Of a DNA stretch of 64,000 nt, positions 1-13,630 are shown in pieces. How positions within the stretch are numbered: the stretch's first letter is position 1; every line of letters begins with the position of its first letter. The notes beneath the pieces were generated by a model. That model had not been told where the DNA came from. It saw nothing but the letters and a program-made list of their open reading frames with translations, and made no database searches. This stretch comes from Variovorax sp. JS1663. GTDB lineage: Bacteria; Pseudomonadota; Gammaproteobacteria; Burkholderiales; Burkholderiaceae_C. The stretch spans positions 124,001-188,000 of the forward strand of contig NZ_LYMK01000006.1 of the NCBI RefSeq assembly GCF_002157355.1, in the 5' to 3' direction. Both the position numbers and the translations under genes were made by a program.

Positions 1-488
1 TTCTCGAGCCGGTAGTCCAGCTGGACCGGATCGCCACTGCTGCCGCGGACCTCGGTGCGCACCAGCACTTCGTTGTCGTCGGGCGAGCCGCGGAAGGGGC
101 GCACCACCACCGACTGGTCGCTGACCTGGTCGAGCGCGCCGGCGTAGGTGCGCACCAGCAGCTTCTTGAACTCTTCCTGCAGGCGCTGCTGCTGCTCGGG
201 CGTGGCCTGGCGCCAGGCCGGCCCGACCGCGGAGGCCGTCATGCGCTGGAAGTTCACGTGGGGCATGATCTTGGCGTCGACCAGCGCCATGATCTTGGCG
301 ACGTCGCCGGCCTTGATCGACTTGTCGGCCTTGATGGTCTCGAGCACATCGGTCGAGATGCGCTTGACCAGCGCGTCGGGCGTCTCGTCGGCGGCATGCA
401 CCGGGCGCACGAAAGCTGCGGCGCCCGCGAGCAGCACCCCGGCCAGGGCCAGGCGTCCGAAGGAGCGTCGTTGCAGGGTCTGGGTCAT
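1..488 (-). CDS. mlaC: MlaC, periplasmic phospholipid-binding protein (partial)
   Basis: Periplasmic carrier that shuttles phospholipids between the outer-membrane MlaA complex and the inner-membrane MlaFED transporter. Only the first ~162 residues are present; the C-terminus lies beyond base 1. The N-terminus has twin arginines (QRRSFGRLALAG), a hydrophobic core and an AxA-type cleavage region near residue 32 (VRPVHAADE), so export is likely. The helical, charged stretch around AKIMALVDAKIMPHVNFQRM and the segment RLQEEFKKLLVRTYAGAL are typical of the MlaC/Ttg2D family. The ATG at 488 follows an AAGGGA ribosome site. It is the last gene seen of the mlaFEDAC run, 121 bases after mlaA. Confidence 0.93.
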   Translation of the reverse strand, partial: MTQTLQRRSFGRLALAGVLLAGAAAFVRPVHAADETPDALVKRISTDVLETIKADKSIKAGDVAKIMALVDAKIMPHVNFQRMTASAVGPAWRQATPEQQQRLQEEFKKLLVRTYAGALDQVSDQSVVVRPFRGSPDDNEVLVRTEVRGSSGDPVQLDYRLE

Positions 489-609
489 CGAAAAAGTCCC
501 TTGTTGAAGTTTCAGGTCCGGCGAGCGTTGGCGGTTTGGAGGCGGAGCTGCGCCGGCAGGTTCCCACCACGGCGAGGGCACCGGCAACCGGATGCAAGCG
601 CAGCGGGCC

Positions 610-1356
610 TCAATTGCCGTCGTTCGGCAGGTCGCCGTTGTGAATATCGTTGCGCCGACGCTGCAGGTAGGCGTCCCGCGTGAACGAATACTTGTCGAGC
701 GCGGCCTCGCCCAGCAGCTCGCTGGCACGCAGGAAGTTGGAGCGCGTGTCGACCACGCGCAGCACGTACATCGAGTTGCGCCATGGGATGTCGTCGATCT
801 GGTTCACCAGGTCGCCCCGGCGGTCGACCAGCAGGGCCGAGCCGTCGCGCACGGTCGAGGGACCGAGCAGCGGCAGCACCACGTAGGGCCCGCTCGGCAC
901 ACCCCAGCGGCCCAGGGTCTGGCCGAAGTCCTCCGGGTGGCGGTCGATGCCGGCTTCGGTGGCGACGTCGAGCAACCCGCCGAGGCCGAAGACCGTGTTG
1001 ACCGGAATCCGCATGAAGTTGTCGGTGCTGTGCCGCAGGTTGAGCTGCATCACGCTGTTGGCGAAGTTCCACACGTCGGACAGGTTGCCGAAGAAGTTGT
1101 TCACGCCGGTGCGCACGAAGGAAGGCAGGACGCGGCGGTAGGCGCTCGCCACCGGCTTGAGCACCGCGTCGTCGACGTTGTCGTTGAACTTCGCGACGCC
1201 GCGGTTGAAGGGCTCGAAGGGGTCGGCTGGATTGGCACCGGGGCCGGTCGCGCAGCCCGCGGCCAGGGTGAGGGCCGCGGCCGCGGTCAGGCCGCGAAGG
1301 ACCAGGGAAAGGCTGCGCCGGGCCGGTGACGGGTCTTGTGGGGTCGGTGTTTTCAT
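610..1356 (-). CDS. mlaA: MlaA (VacJ) outer-membrane lipoprotein
   Basis: Outer-membrane lipoprotein that removes phospholipids from the outer leaflet and hands them to MlaC. The 248-residue product has a lipoprotein signal with lipobox LAAGC (lipidated Cys35). The family hallmark DPFEPFNR follows shortly after, and the mature part contains NLSDVWNFANSVMQLN and the FGLGGLLDVAT segment expected of the MlaA ring. The length is normal. The start ATG overlaps the mlaD stop by four bases (ATGA), indicating translational coupling within the mla operon. In this lineage mlaA sits inside the operon, unlike in E. coli where it is unlinked. Confidence 0.95.
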   Translation of the reverse strand: MKTPTPQDPSPARRSLSLVLRGLTAAAALTLAAGCATGPGANPADPFEPFNRGVAKFNDNVDDAVLKPVASAYRRVLPSFVRTGVNNFFGNLSDVWNFANSVMQLNLRHSTDNFMRIPVNTVFGLGGLLDVATEAGIDRHPEDFGQTLGRWGVPSGPYVVLPLLGPSTVRDGSALLVDRRGDLVNQIDDIPWRNSMYVLRVVDTRSNFLRASELLGEAALDKYSFTRDAYLQRRRNDIHNGDLPNDGN

Positions 1357-1841
1357 TTCTTGTTGCTGTTGGCCGGCGGCGCGCTGCCGTCGGCCGCCTT
1401 GCTGTAGAGAAACTGTCCGATCAGGTTCTCCAGCACGACTGCCGACTGCGTCGAGGTGATGATGTCACCGGCTTGCAGGCTCTTCTCCTCGGCGCCCGCC
1501 TCGATCCCGATGTACTGCTCTCCGAGCAGGCCGCTGGTCAGGATCTTGAGGGAGCTGTCCTTCGGGAAACTGTAACGGCTTTGCAACGCAATCGTCACGC
1601 TGGCCTGGAAGTTCTTGTCGTCGAACGTGATCGATTCGACGCGGCCGACCACCACGCCTGCGCTCTTGACGGCCGTCTGCGGCTTGAGTCCGCCGATGTT
1701 GTCGAAGCGCGCGGTGATGGCATAGGTCTTCTGGAAGCTCAGGCTCAGCAGGTTCGCGGACTGGAGTGCGAGGAAGAGCAGCGCCGCCGCGCCGATGAGC
1801 ACGAACAGGCCGACCCAGACGTCATTCTTGGAGCGTTGCAT
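1353..1841 (-). CDS. mlaD: MlaD, MCE-domain subunit of the Mla transporter
   Basis: Substrate-binding hexamer subunit of the inner-membrane MlaFEDB lipid transporter. The protein has 162 residues, with one N-terminal membrane helix (about residues 8-28, LFVLIGAAALLFLALQ) and then an MCE domain from ITARFDNIGGLKPQTAVKSA to LTSGLLGEQYIGIEAG. That is the expected architecture and length. It begins 12 bases after mlaE and overlaps mlaA by four bases. The C-terminal tail (GSAPPANSNKK) is short and polar. Confidence 0.95.
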   Translation of the reverse strand: MQRSKNDVWVGLFVLIGAAALLFLALQSANLLSLSFQKTYAITARFDNIGGLKPQTAVKSAGVVVGRVESITFDDKNFQASVTIALQSRYSFPKDSSLKILTSGLLGEQYIGIEAGAEEKSLQAGDIITSTQSAVVLENLIGQFLYSKAADGSAPPANSNKK

Positions 1842-1853
1842 GGCTTATTTCTA

Positions 1854-2636
1854 CTAGATGCTGAACATCATGGCGGTCAGCAGGAAATCGAGACCGAGCA
1901 CCGCGAGCGAAGCCGCGACCACGGTCCGGGTGGTGGCTCGGGACACACCCTCGGGCGTCGGCTGCGCCTCGAAGCCCTGAAGCAGCGCGATGAAGGTGAC
2001 GGTGAAGCCGAAGACAACGCTCTTGACCACGCCGTTGCCCACGTCACGCCAGACGTCGACGCCGCCCTGCATCTGGCCCCAGAAGGCGCCGGGATCGACG
2101 CCGAGCATCGGCACGCCGACGACCCAGCCGCCGATCACGCCGACCGCGCTGAACACCGCAGCCAGGAGCGGCATGGTGATCACGCCGGCCCAGAAGCGCG
2201 GCGCCAGGATGCGCTGCACCGGATCCACCGCCATCATCTCCATGGCGCTGAGCTGCTCGCCGGCCTTCATGAGGCCGATCTCGGCCGTCAGCGAGGTGCC
2301 TGCACGCCCCGCGAAAAGCAGCGCCGCCACCACCGGGCCGAGCTCGCGCACCAGGCTCAGCGCCACCAGCAGACCCAAGGCCTCGGAGGAACCATAGCGC
2401 TGCAGCGTGTAGTAGCCCTGCAGCCCGAGCACGAAGCCCACGAACAGGCCCGAGACCGCGATGATGGCCAGCGAGTAGTTGCCGAGGAAATGGATCTGGT
2501 CACGCACCAAGCCGAAGCGGCGCAGGCTGCGCGCGCCGTGAAGGCTGAGGCGCACGAAGAGCCGCGCGGCCGCGCCAAAGTCCACCAGCTTGGACCGGAC
2601 GGCGAATCCGGCATCGGCAGGCCTGTACCAGGTCAT
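1854..2636 (-). CDS. mlaE: MlaE, permease of the Mla ABC transporter
   Basis: Inner-membrane permease of the MlaFEDB phospholipid transporter. The ATG at 2636 (MTWYRPADAG) gives 260 residues, the usual MlaE length. The reading frame stays open upstream to 2849, but that extension runs through the REP-like hairpin and antisense to mlaF and has no family resemblance. Family features are visible: VRELGPVVAALLFAGRAGTS, EIGLMKAGEQLSAMEMMAVD and several hydrophobic helices up to the C-terminal LGLDFLLTAMMFSI. It lies 91 bases after mlaF, and the gap contains the repeat listed at 2646-2730. Confidence 0.95.
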   Translation of the reverse strand: MTWYRPADAGFAVRSKLVDFGAAARLFVRLSLHGARSLRRFGLVRDQIHFLGNYSLAIIAVSGLFVGFVLGLQGYYTLQRYGSSEALGLLVALSLVRELGPVVAALLFAGRAGTSLTAEIGLMKAGEQLSAMEMMAVDPVQRILAPRFWAGVITMPLLAAVFSAVGVIGGWVVGVPMLGVDPGAFWGQMQGGVDVWRDVGNGVVKSVVFGFTVTFIALLQGFEAQPTPEGVSRATTRTVVAASLAVLGLDFLLTAMMFSI

Positions 2637-2645
2637 TGGACGACC

Positions 2646-2730
2646 TCCCCCAGGCTCGTCACTTCGTGTACTTCGCGCACCCCCTCCTGAAGGAGGGGGC
2701 GAGCGCCTTCGGGCGGCCGGGCGGCGCTCA
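2646..2730. repeat. REP-like intergenic repeat, copy A (mlaF-mlaE)
   Basis: Opens with CCCCAGGCTCG and CACTTCGTGTA (2660-2670), a core shared with the copy at 5179. A perfect hairpin CCCCCTCC-TGAA-GGAGGGGG lies at 2680-2699, followed by a second inverted repeat GAGCGCC (2701-2707) / GGCGCTC (2723-2729) that runs into the mlaF stop codon. From memory, this layout is common between genes in Comamonadaceae genomes. The hairpin sits between mlaF and mlaE on their transcript and could affect mRNA stability or relative expression. Confidence 0.6.
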
Positions 2731-3552
2731 CGCCCGCTCCCCATGGCTGTTGTTGCCGAAGTCGTCCTCGACGGCGACGCCGGGGTAATGGAAATGCACC
2801 GGCCCGTCGGGCAGCGCATTGACGAACTGGTGCACCAGTGGGTCGGCACTCGCCCGCACGTCCTGCGGCCTGCCTTGGGCGGCGATGCCGCCGTTGGCCA
2901 GGATGATCACGTGGTCGGCGATGCGGAAGGTTTCCTCGAGGTCGTGCGACACCACCACGCTGGTCAGGCCCAGCGTGTCGTTGAGCTGGCGGATCAGCCG
3001 CGCCGCCGTGCCCAGCGAGATCGGGTCGAGGCCGGCGAAGGGCTCGTCGTACATCACCAAGTCGGGATCGAGCGCGATCGCCCGGGCCAGCGCCACGCGG
3101 CGGGCCATGCCGCCGGACACCTCGCTGGGCATCAGCTGGCGGGCGCCGCGCAGGCCGACGGCGTCGAGCTTCATGAGCACGATGTCGCGCACCAGCGCCT
3201 CGGGCAGCCGCGTGTGCTCGCGCAGCGGGAAGGCAACGTTGTCGAACACGCTCATATCGGTGAAAAGCGCGCCGAACTGGAACAGCATGCCCATGCGGCG
3301 ACGCGCGGCATAGAGTGCATCGCTGCCCATCCGGCCGATGTCCTGCCCATCGAACAGCACCTCGCCGCGCTGCGCGCGCACCTGGCCGCCGATCAGGCGC
3401 AGCACGGTGGTCTTACCGCCGCCGGAGGCGCCCATGAGCGCCGTCACCTTGCCGCGGGGGACGGTGAAGGAGACGCCGTCGAGGATCGCGCGATCGCCGT
3501 AGCCGAAGCGGATATCGCGGAACTCGACAAGTGAGGAATCGGAAGGCTTCAT
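2728..3552 (-). CDS. mlaF: MlaF, ATPase of the Mla ABC transporter
   Basis: Cytoplasmic ATPase that powers MlaE-dependent phospholipid transport. The protein has 274 residues from the ATG at 3552 (MKPSDSSLVEF). A TTG two codons upstream (3558) is a less likely start. Motifs: Walker A GASGGGKTT (residues 41-49), ABC signature SEVSGGMARR, Walker B LVMYDEPFAGLDP and the switch histidine in VVVSHDLEE. A possible -10 (TATCAT, bases 3606-3611 on the minus strand) about 54 bases ahead suggests the operon promoter lies in the 115-base gap after gltD. The C-terminal end overlaps the REP-like repeat. Confidence 0.95.
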   Translation of the reverse strand: MKPSDSSLVEFRDIRFGYGDRAILDGVSFTVPRGKVTALMGASGGGKTTVLRLIGGQVRAQRGEVLFDGQDIGRMGSDALYAARRRMGMLFQFGALFTDMSVFDNVAFPLREHTRLPEALVRDIVLMKLDAVGLRGARQLMPSEVSGGMARRVALARAIALDPDLVMYDEPFAGLDPISLGTAARLIRQLNDTLGLTSVVVSHDLEETFRIADHVIILANGGIAAQGRPQDVRASADPLVHQFVNALPDGPVHFHYPGVAVEDDFGNNSHGERA

Positions 3553-3667
3553 GGGCAACAGAAAAGCCAGGGCGCCTGAGGCATCCCCGGCTCACGGTGG
3601 CGGCCATGATAAATGAAGCACGGGACGTGCCCATGCGCCGAAAGTGGGAGGCCAATCCCCGCCTAAT

Positions 3668-5146
<1,479 letters not shown>

Positions 5147-5164
5147 CGTATTTCCTTTGCTCAC

Positions 5165-5283
5165 CCCCGTCGCTTGCTCACTTCGTGTAGCCTCCTCCCC
5201 CCTCACGGGGGCAGCACCAGCGGCCCGGCAAAGCCGGTTCCGCGGTGCTCCCCGAAGGGAGACAGGTGCTACGCGTAGAGAGG
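5165..5283. repeat. REP-like intergenic repeat, copy B (gltB-gltD)
   Basis: Contains CACTTCGTGTAG (5179-5190), shared with the copy near 2660, and a C-rich/G-rich inverted repeat at about 5194-5211. A long hairpin follows at 5213-5249: outer stem AGCACC/GGTGCT and inner stem CCGGC-AAA-GCCGG. A perfect palindrome CTACGCGTAG ends it (5269-5278). It occupies nearly the whole gltB-gltD gap. There is no T-run, so it is not a simple terminator; an effect on mRNA processing is possible but not shown. Confidence 0.65.
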
Positions 5284-5314
5284 CTGCACGGCGTGTGAAG
5301 AGTTTGTTGTTTGA

Positions 5315-10057
<4,743 letters not shown>

Positions 10058-10102
10058 GGGCGCACTCCTTCAGTTTTTCGCAGGGAGGTGAAGGATATTG
10101 CG

Positions 10103-10120
10103 TTGCACAAACAATGCCAA
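10103..10120 (-). promoter_or_regulatory. Candidate gltBD promoter (sigma54-like, with overlapping sigma70-like match)
   Basis: On the minus strand the sequence reads TTGGCATTGTTTGTGCAA. It has the GG-N10-GC spacing of -24/-12 promoters and agrees with TTGGCAC-N5-TGCA except at a few positions. An overlapping sigma70 reading is TTGGCA, 17 bases, TATCCT. Transcription from the -12 element would start near 10093, giving a leader of about 36 bases before gltB. This is a pattern match only. Confidence 0.4.
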
Positions 10121-10131
10121 GTGTTTTATTT

Positions 10132-10190
10132 GGGGTCAGATTCCAAATAAATGTTGAGTTTTTGACTAGGAATAAAAATAGGGACAGATT
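10132..10190. repeat. Paired GGGGTCAGATT / GGGACAGATT motifs next to a RAYT gene
   Basis: Two related direct motifs, GGGGTCAGATT (10132-10142) and GGGACAGATT (10181-10190), lie in an AT-rich stretch that stands out from the GC-rich surroundings. They sit 37-95 bases beyond the 3' end of the REP-associated transposase gene. From memory, motifs of this kind often border such transposases. They may mark the element end or its recognition sites, but this is inference. Confidence 0.45.
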
Positions 10191-10226
10191 AAGTATGCTG
10201 ATGAACGGTCCGCGAGCGGATGTGGC

Positions 10227-10919
10227 TCAATCGCGCTGAGACGGGGGACGGCCCGGCCGCGCCCTCAACACGCGGCGTGGCGTGTTCTTCTGAAGGGCAT
10301 CGATGAAGTCGGAATCGCCGACAGCCCAGCCATGCAGGGTGGCGTCGGTCAGCGCGGCCTGGTCGGCCGATGCCACGCCACCGCGCACCAATTCGGCATA
10401 GGCGGCCTCGCGCGCAAAGGGCGTGTTGCCCAGCGACCAGTAGAGGGGGTGTGGCGTCACCAGCCTGTCGTGCCGCAACCCGGCGTAATGCGCATGGCTG
10501 GACCACGGATAGTCGCGGGCCTCGGCCGCGATGCCGGCCCGCACCGGGTTCAGGTCGATGTAGGCCATGCACGTCAGCAGGTAGCGGTCCGACTGGATCA
10601 GCGTGGACTTGTACCGCCCCTCCCACAAGGTGCCGGTGCGTCCGTGACGGTCGTTGAAGTAGCGCACGTAGCGCCGGCCCACCGCCTGCATCCACAAGGG
10701 CAGGCCGTCGGCACTGTCCGGCGTGGCGAGCAGGTGGTAGTGGTTGTCCATCAGCACGTAGGCATGCAGCGCGATGCCCAGGCGCACCGCGTTCTCGCCC
10801 AGCAGGCCCAGCAGCATCTCGCGGTCCGCGCTGTCGACGAAGATGGGCTGGCGGTTGTTGCCGCGCTGGATCACGTGGTGCGGCTGGCCGGCCAGCGTGA
10901 GGCGAGGCAGGCGTGCCAT
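10227..10919 (-). CDS. REP-associated tyrosine transposase (RAYT, Y1/IS200-like)
   Basis: A 230-residue single-strand DNA endonuclease-like protein of the Y1_Tnp family. RAYTs cut and join REP hairpins and are usually single-copy and vertically kept. The HUH metal site is H60-Y61-H62 (DNHYHLL). The candidate catalytic tyrosines are Tyr113 and Tyr120 within DRYLLTCMAYIDLNPVRAGI. GTLWEGRYKS and HHVIQRGNNRQPIF are typical family blocks. The start ATG at 10919 lies one base after the stop of the methyltransferase gene, so it is probably co-translated with the directon. It looks intact. Its cellular role is unknown; domestication is likely but unproven. Confidence 0.9.
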   Translation of the reverse strand: MARLPRLTLAGQPHHVIQRGNNRQPIFVDSADREMLLGLLGENAVRLGIALHAYVLMDNHYHLLATPDSADGLPLWMQAVGRRYVRYFNDRHGRTGTLWEGRYKSTLIQSDRYLLTCMAYIDLNPVRAGIAAEARDYPWSSHAHYAGLRHDRLVTPHPLYWSLGNTPFAREAAYAELVRGGVASADQAALTDATLHGWAVGDSDFIDALQKNTPRRVLRARPGRPPSQRD

Positions 10920-10920
10920 T

Positions 10921-11787
10921 TCAGTGCAGGCGGAAGCGCGTTTCCTGCAGGGCGTCGAGGCCGAACTGGGCAAGCAGTTCCTGCAGCCGGGTCGCGGCGC
11001 TGGCCTTGCGATGGCCGGTACGGCGCGCAATGATCAGCTCGTTCTTCAGGCTGTGCTCCCAGCCCACCAGTTCAGTCACGGTAACCTGGTAACCGTGTGC
11101 CTCCAGATAGAGGCAACGCAGCACGTTGGTGAGCTGACTGCCGATCTCGCGCGTGTGCAGGGGATGGCGCCACAGTTCGGCGAGGGGGGTGCGCGACAAC
11201 GCCAGCGCCTTGCTCTGGCGCAGGCAACCCGCCACCTCGGCCTGGCAGCAGGGCACGAGCACCATGAAGCGCGCCTGCTTGGCCAGGCCGAAGGCGATGG
11301 CATCGTCGGTGGCGGTGTCGCAGGCATGCAGCGCGGTCACGACATCGACCTGCGCCGGCAATTCGGCCGCGTCGGCGGATTCGGCCGCACTGATGTTGAG
11401 GAAGGACATGCGCTCGAAGCCCAGCCGCGCCGCCAACGCGCGCGACTTCTCGACCAGCTCCGCGCGCGTCTCGATGCCGTACACATGCCCTCCGCCTCGG
11501 GGCTGGAAAAACAGGTCGTAGATGATGAAGCCGAGGTAGGACTTCCCGGCCCCATGGTCGGCGAGCGTGGCTTGGGCGCCCTCCTCCGGCAGCTCGCCGA
11601 GCAGCTTCTCGATGAATTGGAAGAGGTGATAGACCTGCTTGAGCTTGCGGCGCGAGTCCTGGTTGAGCCGGCCTTCGCGCGTGAGGATGTGGAGTTCCTT
11701 GAGAAGCTCGATCGACTGGCCCGGCCGCAAGATCTCCTGCAGCTCGGCCTCGGCCTTGTACGCCTTGGCGACGGATGCCTTGCTCAT
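10921..11787 (-). CDS. SAM-dependent methyltransferase (Methyltransf_32-like)
   Basis: A 288-residue protein starting at the ATG at 11787 (MSKASVAKAYKAEAELQ). The N-terminal half is helical (LLKELHILTREGRLNQDSRR). It is followed by a SAM-binding-type motif, LADHGAGKSYLGFIIYDLFF (motif I, D-x-G-x-G-K-x-Y), the acidic strand end YGIETRAELVEKS, VDVVTALHACDTATDDAI and a VPCCQAEV segment. This arrangement is seen in the Methyltransf_32 group, some of whose members act on RNA or glutathione-related substrates; the substrate here is unknown. Its start overlaps the DUF1415 gene stop by four bases. Confidence 0.8.
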   Translation of the reverse strand: MSKASVAKAYKAEAELQEILRPGQSIELLKELHILTREGRLNQDSRRKLKQVYHLFQFIEKLLGELPEEGAQATLADHGAGKSYLGFIIYDLFFQPRGGGHVYGIETRAELVEKSRALAARLGFERMSFLNISAAESADAAELPAQVDVVTALHACDTATDDAIAFGLAKQARFMVLVPCCQAEVAGCLRQSKALALSRTPLAELWRHPLHTREIGSQLTNVLRCLYLEAHGYQVTVTELVGWEHSLKNELIIARRTGHRKASAATRLQELLAQFGLDALQETRFRLH

Positions 11788-12359
11788 GATGCCGCTCCAC
11801 GCGGGCCGATGTCCAGCGCCGCCCATCCTTCGTGCCCCAGCTGTTCCAGCGTCTGCATGTTGCGCCCGAAGATGGCTTCTGCATCCGGGAAGGCCTCGAC
11901 GGCACGGCTCACGCTGTCCTCTCGCAGCAGGTGCAGTGTGGGATACGGCGCGCGGTTGGTCGCGTTCGTGATGTCGTCAGCCTCCGTCCCGGCGAACTGG
12001 AAGCGCGGGTGGAAGCTGGCCAGTTGGAATTGGCCTTCGAAGCCGGCGCGCGCCAGGCGGCGCTCGGCACGGGCCGTGAAACCGTTGAAGTCCAGAAAGT
12101 CGGTCAAGATGTTCGGGGCAATCAGAAGCGTGGTGTCGCGCTCTGCGGCGTTGGAGGCCGCGAGCGCACGGGCTTCGTCCAGCAGCGCGTCGATGAGGCC
12201 GCCCTCCTCGTCCTGCTGGTAGACGGCGTAATGGATCTGGCCGCGCGCATGCACGGCCTTGGCGAAGGGACACAGGTTCAGCCCGATCACCGCACGTTCG
12301 AGCCAGCGCTGCGTGTCCTGCACCGCCTGTTCGGCCGAAGCTGGGGTCGCACCGCTCAT
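11784..12359 (-). CDS. DUF1415 family protein
   Basis: A 191-residue protein of unknown function. The N-terminal block TQRWLERAVIGLNLCPFAKA and the central segment FQLASFHPRFQFAGTEADD are hallmarks of DUF1415, with conserved Cys, His and Asp residues and a C-terminal NRAPYPTLHLLREDSV block. No signal peptide or membrane helix is visible, so it is presumably cytoplasmic. The ATG at 12359 overlaps the stop of the MFS gene by four bases, and its own stop overlaps the methyltransferase start in the same way. This gives a coupled three-gene tail. Confidence 0.85.
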   Translation of the reverse strand: MSGATPASAEQAVQDTQRWLERAVIGLNLCPFAKAVHARGQIHYAVYQQDEEGGLIDALLDEARALAASNAAERDTTLLIAPNILTDFLDFNGFTARAERRLARAGFEGQFQLASFHPRFQFAGTEADDITNATNRAPYPTLHLLREDSVSRAVEAFPDAEAIFGRNMQTLEQLGHEGWAALDIGPRGAAS

Positions 12360-13630
12360 GCTGCCGTCCCCGTGCGGGCCCGCCCCGGCGCCACACGCGC
12401 CGCCAGCGCAAGGCCGGCCAGCGAGCAGGCCAGCGTCACGCCCCAGGTCCACTGCCAGCCGCCGGCCCGATGGGCTATCCAGGCCACCACCGGCGGTGCG
12501 ATGAACTGGCCCAGGGAAGAGGCCTGCTGCATCAGGCCCACCGTTGTCGAGACGGTCGCGGGTCCGGGCGCGAGCCGGACCGAGAGCATGAAGAGGGTCG
12601 CCGGAATCATGCCTCCAGCCAGCGAGAACAGGCAGACGGCCAGATAGCGCAACGCCGGCGGCAAGCCCTCCGCGCTGCCCGGACCGATCTGCGCGAAAGC
12701 CGCGACGCTACCCAGTGCCATGACGACAAAGCCCCAGCGCAGCAGGCGCTCGGGCGCGACGCCGCGCTGGAGGAACCGGCCTCCGCTGATGTTGCCGACG
12801 ATGTTCATCGCGGCCGCCAGCGCGGTCAACGCAGCGTTCCAGGCGGCGGGCACGCCGGCATCGGCATAGATCGCGGGGAGGAAGCCGATCACGGCCATCC
12901 ATTGCGAGGAGTACACCGCGAAGGCCAGCGCCAGCGTCCAGGGACCGGCGGAGCGGGCCGTGTCGAGCAGGCGTGCCGACCAACGCGACGGTGACGGCAT
13001 CGCCTGCGCAATGCGCAGGCGCCGGTCGCTCGGTACCACCAGCCACACCCAGACCGCCGCCATCGCCGAGACCGCCGATAGCACCCACCACCAGCCCGGC
13101 CAGCCACCCCAGGCGATCAGCGCCGGCCCGAGCAGCAGCGCCAAGGCAACGCCCAGCGGCATGTAGGCGCCCCAGAGGCCGAGCGCCTTCTTCTCCACAT
13201 TCGGCGGCGACAGGGCCCGGATCAGGCCAGGCCCGGGCATCACGGCCAGCAGGAAGCCCACGCCCTCGAGCGCCCGCAGGGCCAGCAGCCAATGAACTGC
13301 CCGGGGACCGGAGTGCCCAGCGGCGCCGACCCACCCGCCCAGCACGCTGGCCGCCGTCACCACGACCAAGCCTGCCAGCATGCTGCGCCGCAGCCCGACG
13401 GCATCGGCCAGCAGGCCGAACACCATGCCCAGTGTCATGCCGGCCACCTGCACCAGCGCCAGGAGGAAGCCCGCCTCGACCAGCCCGATGCCGAGGGTGG
13501 CCTGCAGCGCCGGCACGGCCGGCGGCAACTTGCCCAGGTGCAGGGCCGCGGACACGCCGGCCAGCACCACGGCCAGCGCAGCGCCGGGGACACGGGCTGC
13601 AGCGGCCGCCGGAGAAGGAGGCAGGCTCAT
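12356..13630 (-). CDS. MFS transporter
   Basis: A 424-residue inner-membrane protein with about twelve hydrophobic helices in two halves of six. The loop between helices 2 and 3 reads GLLADAVGLRRSMLAG, matching the G-x-x-x-D-x-x-G-R-R pattern of the major facilitator superfamily. The substrate cannot be read from the sequence; the CynX/NimT-like branch is one possibility. The ATG at 13630 overlaps the dgt stop by four bases. The frame remains open to 14191, but that upstream part is only antisense-like translation across dgt and is left out. Confidence 0.85.
   Translation of the reverse strand: MSLPPSPAAAAARVPGAALAVVLAGVSAALHLGKLPPAVPALQATLGIGLVEAGFLLALVQVAGMTLGMVFGLLADAVGLRRSMLAGLVVVTAASVLGGWVGAAGHSGPRAVHWLLALRALEGVGFLLAVMPGPGLIRALSPPNVEKKALGLWGAYMPLGVALALLLGPALIAWGGWPGWWWVLSAVSAMAAVWVWLVVPSDRRLRIAQAMPSPSRWSARLLDTARSAGPWTLALAFAVYSSQWMAVIGFLPAIYADAGVPAAWNAALTALAAAMNIVGNISGGRFLQRGVAPERLLRWGFVVMALGSVAAFAQIGPGSAEGLPPALRYLAVCLFSLAGGMIPATLFMLSVRLAPGPATVSTTVGLMQQASSLGQFIAPPVVAWIAHRAGGWQWTWGVTLACSLAGLALAARVAPGRARTGTAA

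Noticed and set aside
1326..2690. Long plus-strand open frame antisense to mlaD and mlaE
   Set aside because: The same GC-bias shadow pattern; the mla proteins on the minus strand carry all recognisable motifs.
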